Source: Thermoplasmata archaeon
Lineage (GTDB): Archaea > Thermoplasmatota > Thermoplasmata > Thermoplasmatales > Thermoplasmataceae
DNA: 64,000 nucleotides
NCBI GenBank assembly: GCA_021810045.1
Contig: JAJZJR010000006.1
Span: forward strand, 18,795 to 82,794
Reading direction: 5' to 3'
A program made the position numbers and the translations under genes. Each line of letters opens with the position of its first letter. Position 1 is the stretch's first letter. Below are positions 15,880-23,190 of the stretch, in pieces. Under the pieces are notes generated by a model. The model saw only the letters and a list, made by a program, of their open reading frames with translations, was not told the DNA's origin and ran no database searches.

Positions 15880-16719
15880 TCATTCCTCTTTCAGAACTGA
15901 ATTCATAACTGCAAGATCCTTGAAGTACCCATCCTCACCCAGCGGAGTTTCAAGATTCATTGGTATTTCTGAGAACCTTCTGTCCGTGATGAAGTTGGCT
16001 ATTCCGTCTATTCCGAGCATTCCGTCACCTATCTGTTCGTGTCTGTCTACCCTGCAATTTATGCCCTTCTTTGAATCGTTAAGATGGAACCCAAGGAGCT
16101 TGTCGAGTCCAATAATTGAATTGAATCTGTCCATGGTCTCACCGTATCCGGATTTACTTTTGATATCATATCCGGCGGCAAAAACATGGCATGTGTCGAA
16201 GCATATGCCAACCTTATCCTTCAGATCTATCTGGTCAATAATTTCGGCCAGCTGTTCAAATGTGTGTCCTACAGTTTTACCCTGTCCCGCAGACGTTTCC
16301 AGTAGAATTGTGCAGCCCTGATCCTTTGTAATAAGCTGATTAAGATTTTCTGCAATATTTCTCAACGCATCCTTTTCAGTGGTCCCGTTTGCAGAACCGG
16401 GGTGGAATGTCAGGTAATCTATCCCGAGTATATCTGCACGCTTTATCTCCTCGAGGAAACCATCGAGCACCTTTGTCTTTAGCTGAGGATCAGAGGTGCC
16501 CATGTTGAGCAGGTATGATGCGTGTATCATGATCTTCTTCATTCCTCTTGAGGCAACTTCACTCCTGAATTTCTCTACGTCGTTTTCGGCAAGCGGTTTT
16601 GCTTTCCACTGCCTCTGATTCTTTGAAAATACCTGGAATGTTCTGAATGAGAATTTTGCAGCCCTTTCAGGGGAAAGATATATTCCGCCTGCTGTCGAAA
16701 TGTGGCCACCAATAAGCAT
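15880..16719 (-). CDS. nfo: endonuclease IV (AP endonuclease)
   Basis: 279 residues when started at ATG 16719 (M-L-I-G-G-H-I-S-T-A-G-G); the longer frame adds an unlikely extension. All nine trinuclear zinc ligands are recognisable: H6, the histidines in M-I-H-A-S-Y and F-H-P-G-S, E in L-L-E-T-S-A-G, D-T-C-H, H-L-N-D-S, D-R-H-E and the final E in N-L-E-T-P-L. It cleaves DNA at abasic sites in base-excision repair, important in hot acid. Sits between a TrmB regulator and DUF1015. Confidence 0.95.
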   Translation of the reverse strand: MLIGGHISTAGGIYLSPERAAKFSFRTFQVFSKNQRQWKAKPLAENDVEKFRSEVASRGMKKIMIHASYLLNMGTSDPQLKTKVLDGFLEEIKRADILGIDYLTFHPGSANGTTEKDALRNIAENLNQLITKDQGCTILLETSAGQGKTVGHTFEQLAEIIDQIDLKDKVGICFDTCHVFAAGYDIKSKSGYGETMDRFNSIIGLDKLLGFHLNDSKKGINCRVDRHEQIGDGMLGIDGIANFITDRRFSEIPMNLETPLGEDGYFKDLAVMNSVLKEE

Positions 16720-16747
16720 TTTTTCTGTAACTCCCAAAAATATCACT

Positions 16748-17461
16748 TTATGCTGACTTTTCGCTCTCAATAATCATATTAATGAACTGATAGACATGCA
16801 ACGCAAGGGCCGGATTATCGGTGTATCCACAGGCATCAATTTCGGGTCCTGCAATCATGGCCCTGATCTGGTCACTAACGACATCTGTTGCTATGAGCCC
16901 TTCTTTTCTGAACACTTGAGTGTTAGGAGGTATCCTCTTGTTTGGCGGCGTAACAAAAGTAACCTTGACGCCTCTCTTGATAGCATTGTCAATATACTTC
17001 TTTAGTTCTGTTCTTATCTCCTTTACTTTTGGCGTGCAGATTATGAGTTCCCTTTCAGTGAGGTTAATCATCTCTGCAAGCTTGCTCATTACCTGCTGGC
17101 TTCCATATATTGTGTAAACAAGCTGAGGTTCTCCCTTTGAAGGCAGCATATCCTGAAGGTCCTTAAGGCTCCTGAACAGCTTATCGAATTTTTCCTGGAA
17201 TTCAGATCTTATGCGGCTCATGTCGTCTGGCTTGAACATCCTGGGTCTTCCATCTGTTTCCTTGGCGAATCCTTTCTGAACAAGTGATTCCATTACCTTG
17301 TACGCAGATGTTCGTGGTATATTTGCAGTGTCTGCAACAGTATCTGCATTGGCAACCCCGTGGTAAACAAGTGCTACAAAACCTTGAGCTTCGTAGGATG
17401 AAAGTCCTAGTAGTTTGAGCATTTCTGCTATTTTGCTGAGCTGCTCAGCATTAGCTTCCAT
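16748..17461 (-). CDS. TrmB-family transcriptional regulator
   Basis: 237 residues. The N-terminal winged helix (L-L-G-L-S-S-Y-E-A-Q-G-F-V-A-L, I-P-R-T-S-A-Y-K-V-M-E-S-L) is the TrmB signature, followed by a short helical linker and a PLD-like effector domain (R-E-L-I-I-C-T-P-K ... R-G-V-K-V-T-F-V-T-P). Such proteins usually sense sugars or other metabolites. It precedes nfo by 28 nt. A role in regulating the downstream repair gene is possible but unusual. Confidence 0.88.
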   Translation of the reverse strand: MEANAEQLSKIAEMLKLLGLSSYEAQGFVALVYHGVANADTVADTANIPRTSAYKVMESLVQKGFAKETDGRPRMFKPDDMSRIRSEFQEKFDKLFRSLKDLQDMLPSKGEPQLVYTIYGSQQVMSKLAEMINLTERELIICTPKVKEIRTELKKYIDNAIKRGVKVTFVTPPNKRIPPNTQVFRKEGLIATDVVSDQIRAMIAGPEIDACGYTDNPALALHVYQFINMIIESEKSA

Positions 17462-17652
17462 AGCTAATAATATCCTGATTGTTTATATGATTTTCTTTTT
17501 AAGATTTATTTTAAAAGACAATGATTTTCAGTGTTAATGTAAAATATTATACAACTCAAATTTGCGAAGTTTGTTGCAATCATAACTATTTAATGAGTTG
17601 TTATTTGTATACTCCCTATAATACTTTAATCCTTTCATAATACCCATTACGC

Positions 17653-18057
17653 ATGAAAGACGCTATTCTCAACATTCTTAAGTCTGACAATTTCCTTTCA
17701 GGAATGGATTTCAGCATTCAAAATGCTGAGCCCGGATTGCTCGAACTCTCTCTACCTCTTGATCAGAAACTGCTTCGTCCGGGAGATTTCATGAATGGGG
17801 GTGCCGTAATGACTGTCCTTGATGCTGCAGGCGGCCTAAGTGTCATGACCTATGGAGATGTTGCAAACGAAGTTACAATCAACATGAGCACCAATTTCCT
17901 GCGGGCAGTGAGAAAAGGGCCCTTGACAGTTATAGCAAAAGTTACCAAGAGAGGAAGAAATATAACGTTCAGCAAGATTGAATTACTAGATGGTGACAGG
18001 AAGCTCTGTGCAGAAGCTACAGGTTCCTGGTTCATCGTAAAACCTGAGGACCTATGA
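17653..18057 (+). CDS. PaaI-type hotdog thioesterase
   Basis: 134 residues with the hotdog signature M-N-G-G-A-V-M-T-V-L-D-A-A-G-G near residues 48-62, and T-I-N-M-S-T-N-F-L-R-A as the central strand. Members hydrolyse acyl-CoA or phenylacetyl-CoA thioesters; the catalytic acid would be D58. It overlaps the coaBC start by four bases (ATGA type), so it is the first gene of a three-gene operon linked to coenzyme A. Confidence 0.88.
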   Translation: MKDAILNILKSDNFLSGMDFSIQNAEPGLLELSLPLDQKLLRPGDFMNGGAVMTVLDAAGGLSVMTYGDVANEVTINMSTNFLRAVRKGPLTVIAKVTKRGRNITFSKIELLDGDRKLCAEATGSWFIVKPEDL

Positions 18058-19271
18058 TAGATACAGATGAGACAAAATTTGCAGGCTCGCTTGCAGGAAA
18101 GAAAATAGTTCTGGCAGTAACCGCCAGCATATCCATTTACAGGGTTCCCGATCTCATAAGGGACCTTAGAAGAGAAGGCGCAGATGTAACTGTAGGTATG
18201 TCCCGTGAAGCGGCAGCAATGATTAACCCCAATATCATGAAATGGGCTTCTGAAAATGAAGTAGTGACAGAAATTACAGGGTATATCGAGCACATCAGCT
18301 GTTTCAGCGGAAATCCTAAAGATACACTCCTAATGGTCTGCCCGGCTTCATACAACTTCATAGGCAAAGCATCTTCAGGCATATCAGACGATGTCCCTTC
18401 CCTGTTCTTTTCATTCGCACTGGGAAATGGAAACCCCGTTCTCATTGCTCCAGTAATGCATGAGGGCATGATGATAAACCCCATAAACATTGAAAATCTT
18501 GAGAAGCTAAGGAACACCGGTGTCAGTATCATCCCACCTAGGATACACCATGAAAAGGCTAAAATTTCGGAAACAGAGAAATTAGTGGATTATGCTGTGA
18601 GATCATTGGAAGGTCATGTGCTCAGAAACAGGAATGTACTCATCATTGGAGGCAGAGGTGAAGAGAAGATTGATCCGGTGAGGAACATTACCAATTCAGG
18701 AACCGGAACCACAGCATGGTGGTTGATTAGAACCGCTTTTCGTCTTGGTGCAGAAAAAATTGTTTTCATTGGTAACACGGAACACGGGATACCCGATTAT
18801 GTCCAATTTCACAGGTCTTCAACAATGGACCAGTTTGAGGCCAATACAAGAACCACACTTTCCAGCTTCTCATTTGATTTAGTGGTCAATTCGGCCTCTC
18901 TCCCTGATTACAGGCTGGAAAGGAGTTTCAAAGAAAAGCTTGATAGTTCTGAACCCATTGAATTAAAGCTTATAACAGGGAAAAAACTCAACCATATAAT
19001 CAGGGAAACATACAATGGAATACTTGCGGTCTTCAAACTATCCCGTGAAAAGGACCCCAATCTGGTGAGAATCAACTTCAAGGACGTTGAACCAGACCTG
19101 ATAATTTTCAATCCCTTCACAGATGAGAAACTCCCCTTCGGTTCTGTAAAAAATAACTACACCTTTATTACGAGAGATGGTGCCATTGAAGCAGGATACC
19201 TGTATAAGCCAAGAATGACCTGGAATATGATGCTTCTTCTTGCAGATAAAATCGGTGAGAAATCCCAATGA
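18054..19271 (+). CDS. coaBC: phosphopantothenoylcysteine decarboxylase/synthetase
   Basis: 405 residues. The N-terminal flavoprotein domain (K-K-I-V-L-A-V-T-A-S-I-S-I-Y, then V-C-P-A-S-Y-N-F-I-G-K and A-P-V-M-H-E-G-M) is the decarboxylase CoaC; the C-terminal domain (L-I-I-G-G-R-G-E-E-K-I-D-P-V-R-N-I-T-N-S-G-T-G) is the synthetase CoaB. The bifunctional enzyme makes 4'-phosphopantetheine for CoA. A histidine replaces the asparagine common in bacterial A-P-A-M-N. Overlaps both neighbours by four bases. Confidence 0.92.
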   Translation: MIDTDETKFAGSLAGKKIVLAVTASISIYRVPDLIRDLRREGADVTVGMSREAAAMINPNIMKWASENEVVTEITGYIEHISCFSGNPKDTLLMVCPASYNFIGKASSGISDDVPSLFFSFALGNGNPVLIAPVMHEGMMINPINIENLEKLRNTGVSIIPPRIHHEKAKISETEKLVDYAVRSLEGHVLRNRNVLIIGGRGEEKIDPVRNITNSGTGTTAWWLIRTAFRLGAEKIVFIGNTEHGIPDYVQFHRSSTMDQFEANTRTTLSSFSFDLVVNSASLPDYRLERSFKEKLDSSEPIELKLITGKKLNHIIRETYNGILAVFKLSREKDPNLVRINFKDVEPDLIIFNPFTDEKLPFGSVKNNYTFITRDGAIEAGYLYKPRMTWNMMLLLADKIGEKSQ

Positions 19272-20035
19272 AGGTTCTGGCCATTCAGGCACCGCGCATG
19301 CAAGCAGATGATGCGATACCGTATCTTGAAAAAACCTTTAAAAAATTTGATGAACAGGACTTCCAACTTGCAGTTCTCCCCGAAAAATGGATTACAACTG
19401 CTATGGGAGAGAATGATCCTTTGCTTAACCATATACTGGATTTTTTCTGTGATTTTTCCAGAAAAAAGAACTGTACAGTGATACCGGGAAGTTTTTCCAT
19501 TGAAAGGAGCGGCAGATTGTACAATTCTTCACCCTTCATTCATAATGGAGGATTGCATGGGTTTCAGGACAAGATCTCATTATTCAAGGCTGAAAACGGC
19601 AGATACACCCGGGGAAACGAAATCAGGGTATTCGATGCAGAACAGATTAAGGTCTCTATTGCAGTCTGCTATGATCTTGATTTCCCATATTATGCCAAAA
19701 TGGCGATCAAAAATGGTGCTGCCCTCATTGTTAATCCTTCACTTATCGATTCTGAATTCAAGGACATGTGGCATATATATGTTAAAGGAAGGTCACTTGA
19801 GACAAGACTCCCGGTAATTTCAGTCAACTCTATTTCTGATCCATTCCGTGGTGGCTCCATAATAACAAGAATGCGACCGGAAAACGGCGGCATATTCCTG
19901 GAAAGTGAATTGCTCGGCAATGCGGAGACAACAGTAGCAGAAACCAACCCTGAACTTATGGGAAAATACATTGAATCCAGGGACGCAGAGGACCCGGGCT
20001 CTTATGCCCTTGATTCCAGAGATAACCGGAGATAG
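19268..20035 (+). CDS. carbon-nitrogen hydrolase (nitrilase superfamily)
   Basis: 255 residues with the complete Glu-Lys-Cys triad: E39 in L-P-E-K-W, K102 in Q-D-K-I-S-L-F, C134 in A-V-C-Y-D-L-D-F. Members cleave nitriles or amides such as omega-amidase substrates or deaminated glutathione. It is translationally coupled to coaBC, so an amide in pantothenate or CoA salvage is a reasonable guess. Convergent with the next gene. Confidence 0.88.
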   Translation: MKVLAIQAPRMQADDAIPYLEKTFKKFDEQDFQLAVLPEKWITTAMGENDPLLNHILDFFCDFSRKKNCTVIPGSFSIERSGRLYNSSPFIHNGGLHGFQDKISLFKAENGRYTRGNEIRVFDAEQIKVSIAVCYDLDFPYYAKMAIKNGAALIVNPSLIDSEFKDMWHIYVKGRSLETRLPVISVNSISDPFRGGSIITRMRPENGGIFLESELLGNAETTVAETNPELMGKYIESRDAEDPGSYALDSRDNRR

Positions 20036-20036
20036 C

Positions 20037-20741
20037 CTACTTCAGAAATGAGTTGATGATTGGCCCAAGTTCTTCTGGATTTGTTGAATGCGGAGTGTGA
20101 CCTGCTGATTCGATAATTTCCAGTTTGCTTCCCTTGATGTTCATGTGGAGTTCTTCTGCATATCTGACAGGGATTAGCCTGTCTTTCTGCCCCCATACAA
20201 TGAGCGTCCTTGATTTTATTGAACCAAGTTCCTCTGTGGTGACCTTTTCATTACCTGTGGCATTGACTCTTACAAAATTCCGGATATACTCAACATTGTT
20301 TCTGGGATTCATTTTCATGACACGCTGAACAAACTTCTCTGCATTTTCTTGGGCCTCTTCGCCCACAGTGGGATTAATTCCAGCAGAATCCACGAGAATC
20401 AGGTTTTCAGGTTTCCCCCCGGAAATGCAGAATCTCATTGAAACCCACCCCCCATAGGAATTGCCCGCTAAGGAAAACTTCTGAAGTCCAAGTCCTGTTA
20501 TGAACTCTCTCATTGCCTGGATCTGCTCGGCAATTGTGAAATTGACAAGAGGAACATCAGTACGGCCATGCCCGCACAGATCCGGCATGATCATCCTGAT
20601 GTGGCCGGGAAAATAGTTTGCAAGTTTCAGCCAGTTGTTGCTGGAACCCCCAAGACCATGGAGAAATATAACGGGATAGTCGCCTTTCCGTTCAAGATAT
20701 GAAATTTTACCATTCGAAATCGGGAGATAGAAGCGTTCCAT
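20037..20741 (-). CDS. alpha/beta-fold hydrolase
   Basis: 234 residues: oxyanion-hole H28-G-L-G-G, nucleophile elbow G-N-S95-Y-G-G, acid in W-G-Q-K-D-R-L-I-P and the catalytic histidine in S-A-G-H-T-P-H. The P-D-L-C-G-H-G-R-T-D loop is typical of esterases and meta-cleavage hydrolases such as BphD/MhpC. Cytoplasmic, with no signal peptide. Substrate unknown. Its stop is 1 nt from the convergent nitrilase stop. Confidence 0.88.
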   Translation of the reverse strand: MERFYLPISNGKISYLERKGDYPVIFLHGLGGSSNNWLKLANYFPGHIRMIMPDLCGHGRTDVPLVNFTIAEQIQAMREFITGLGLQKFSLAGNSYGGWVSMRFCISGGKPENLILVDSAGINPTVGEEAQENAEKFVQRVMKMNPRNNVEYIRNFVRVNATGNEKVTTEELGSIKSRTLIVWGQKDRLIPVRYAEELHMNIKGSKLEIIESAGHTPHSTNPEELGPIINSFLK

Positions 20742-20946
20742 TTCTGATGGGAATTAAGTAAAGGGATTTTATTTTGATCTTGGGAAAATATTTTTATTTA
20801 TAAACAAACAATAAAAATTTAGTTTTTGACAGACCGTTCTCTGATTAACAAAAATAGATTTTTGTGAATTAATGATAAAATATCTCTTAAAACTGTTCGG
20901 TTCAAAACAAAAAAATTTGGGTTTTCAAAATAGTTGAAGGATATCT

Positions 20947-22155
20947 TCATGCAGATGCTTCTTTCTTTGTTTCCCGGAATTTAGTGGGAATGTAAAGAAA
21001 GATCAGGGCCAGCACCATAATGCCTGCAAGAACAATTGACGTCCTTATCAGCGCCGGATAGGTCAACTGAAGAGTTATCAGGACACCTCCTGCAATACCG
21101 CCAACAAACTGCCCAAAAAATTGCATGGTGTTATATACACCAATGTTTGCACCATAGCTGTTTTTCCGAGAGAGCTTGGAAATCAATGGAGTGAAGACGA
21201 TCTCTGCAATGGAATACCCTATAAAGAATATAATCGCCCCTATGAAAAACCAGTTCCGGTTTCCAGTCCTTATAGGCTGTGTGAAAACCATTGGAACACT
21301 GATCAGTACAATAAGAAGGGACAGTATTGCAAACAGAGTGGTTTTCCCACGATCTGCAAAACCAGAAGATATTACTGCTATTGCTCCTCCAATGACAACA
21401 GGCCAGAGCAAAAGTAATTCGTAACCCTGTGAACCATAGGCTTTAACACCGTACAAAGGCAGGTAGTAAAAGAAAACCATCATGAATAGGGAGAGAAGGA
21501 ACCCTACCATCCCAACCAGTATAGCTTTTCGTTCAATCTTCCCCGCTTTTCTTCTCTCGGCATAGCTGAGATCAGGTTTCCTGTATCTGACTCCAAACAT
21601 AGGAATCACGGAAATTATGCCAAGAAGTGCTGAAAGGAGAAACAGGAAATCTGTGCCCATTCTTGAAGATATATAGGGACCTAATATGATCCCAACCATA
21701 AAGGAAAACCCAATTGGTATACCTAGAATTGCCATTGCAAGGTTTCTCCTTTCTGGAGGAACACTTTCCTGCACCATGGCCAATCCGGATGAAGTAACTG
21801 CTCCAGATCCGGCAATGAGCCTTCCAATTATTAATCCATAGATAGTGAAAGGATGCCACGAAATTATGTTACCAATAATGTATGGTATCATTCCGAGAAT
21901 GATCACTTTTTTTCTGCCGAAGCGGTCTGAAATGATACCAAATGGTGCTTGGAATAATGCCATTGTCAATCCGTAACCTCCCAGTGCTATACCTATTAGC
22001 AAAGCGGAGTCTGTAAATGTCTTCCCATATAGTGTAAAAACCGGTACAACAAGAAAGATACCAAACATTCTGATGACTTCGATAAAAGCCACTGACCCGA
22101 TCATCCTTTTCTGGTTACCGTCAAATCTGAACCTTCCAGTTTCAGTACTGTTCAT
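20947..22155 (-). CDS. MFS transporter (drug efflux type)
   Basis: 402 residues with about 12 membrane helices. Motif A appears as I-S-D-R-F-G-R-K-K-V, and R-L-I-A-G-S-G-A matches the helix-4 motif. It lies divergent from an HTH_10 regulator, with a 16-bp palindrome in between, suggesting controlled export of a toxic compound. Homolog class DHA1-like. Confidence 0.9.
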   Translation of the reverse strand: MNSTETGRFRFDGNQKRMIGSVAFIEVIRMFGIFLVVPVFTLYGKTFTDSALLIGIALGGYGLTMALFQAPFGIISDRFGRKKVIILGMIPYIIGNIISWHPFTIYGLIIGRLIAGSGAVTSSGLAMVQESVPPERRNLAMAILGIPIGFSFMVGIILGPYISSRMGTDFLFLLSALLGIISVIPMFGVRYRKPDLSYAERRKAGKIERKAILVGMVGFLLSLFMMVFFYYLPLYGVKAYGSQGYELLLLWPVVIGGAIAVISSGFADRGKTTLFAILSLLIVLISVPMVFTQPIRTGNRNWFFIGAIIFFIGYSIAEIVFTPLISKLSRKNSYGANIGVYNTMQFFGQFVGGIAGGVLITLQLTYPALIRTSIVLAGIMVLALIFLYIPTKFRETKKEASA

Positions 22156-22218
22156 AATTGTTTATCCACCGTCCTGACTACTGGTTGGTGTTAAACATGA
22201 GTGTTAGATAATCATTGT

Positions 22219-22234
22219 ACCAATTATAATTGGT
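22219..22234. promoter_or_regulatory. 16-bp palindrome in divergent promoter
   Basis: ACCAATTATAATTGGT is perfectly self-complementary and lies between the MFS gene (start 22155) and the HTH_10 regulator (start 22276). A TATA-like TTTTTAAAG at 22236-22244 immediately follows, about 33 nt before the regulator ATG. Likely an operator; which protein binds is unproven. Confidence 0.55.
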
Positions 22235-22275
22235 CCTTTTTAAAGATTATTAACCACAACCTATTAACCAACATC

Positions 22276-22923
22276 ATGCAGAGAGTTATCATCGAAGGCC
22301 CCATAGAAGATTTTGGAAAGCTGGATGGGGAGATCATGACCGTATCCCTCCAGAAACTGAAGTCCCTGGAAACATTGCATTTATTGAGATCCGATCAGGA
22401 AGAATTTGCCACAATATGCAGGATTAAGCTGCAGAATCCTGATGACAGGATAGAAGAGGTCTTTGACAGGAAAGTTTTCGAAATAACTCCTTTGGTTGAT
22501 GAAACCCCCGGAACCTCAATATGTTTCATGAGGGAGAGAAGACCGGAAAGGGCGAGATATCTCATGAATGCGGGTGTTTATTTCCCCGGCCCGTATGAAA
22601 TTAATGATGGCCGAATAAAAATAGGAGTTATGGGTGAAACAAAACAACTGAGGATTTTTTTAGGTGAACTGGAAAAAGTGAGTTCCAGATTGAATATTCT
22701 TTCTGTAACAAATGGACAGTCCTTCCTTCAGTCACCGCTGGATAGCCTGACTGAAAAACAGCGAAAAGCGATTAGCACGGCATTCCAGTATGGTTATTAT
22801 GATCTTCCCAGAAAAATATCTTCACAGGAACTTGCAGAAAAAATTGGGCTTGACAGTTCAACTTTTATAGAACACAGAAGAAAAGCGGAAAAACGTTTGC
22901 TTTCAATGATTTTCACCGAATGA
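22276..22923 (+). CDS. bacterio-opsin activator-type (HTH_10) regulator
   Basis: 215 residues from ATG 22276; a longer frame from a GTG at 22201 runs through the palindrome and promoter and is rejected. The C-terminus (S-P-L-D-S-L-T-E-K-Q-R-K-A-I-S-T-A ... G-Y-Y-D-L-P-R-K-I-S-S-Q-E-L-A-E-K-I-G) is the HTH_10 domain of archaeal Bat-like regulators. The N-terminal 145 residues are a probable ligand-binding domain. Divergent from an MFS exporter it may regulate. Confidence 0.88.
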   Translation: MQRVIIEGPIEDFGKLDGEIMTVSLQKLKSLETLHLLRSDQEEFATICRIKLQNPDDRIEEVFDRKVFEITPLVDETPGTSICFMRERRPERARYLMNAGVYFPGPYEINDGRIKIGVMGETKQLRIFLGELEKVSSRLNILSVTNGQSFLQSPLDSLTEKQRKAISTAFQYGYYDLPRKISSQELAEKIGLDSSTFIEHRRKAEKRLLSMIFTE

Positions 22924-23190
22924 GTGGATAAAAAGCCAGCAATTTGATCGGAAAATTTCCTGAAACTTGTGTTTTAGGGAACTTCACAAGAAAAAAATAT
23001 TTTTATTGAGCATAACTAGATAATTATTATTTCCTTCATAGTACGTTAATACCTTATTTATAGTTTTTTGCAAAAAATGAGGAAAAAATAAGATTTTGTC
23101 AGACATCCTGGCAAATATCTTCAGTTTAGTTCGAAATTCGTCATGTATTGCCATTTGGACAGGTAAAAGCTTTTTAAACCCCCTTAATGA

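Noticed and set aside
15339..15908. 189-codon plus-strand frame opposite DUF1015
   Set aside because: Shadow of a well-conserved gene; cysteine-rich, low-quality translation.
22201..22275. Upstream GTG start for the HTH_10 regulator
   Set aside because: It would translate through the 16-bp palindrome and TATA-like element; the ATG at 22276 gives a leader of expected length.
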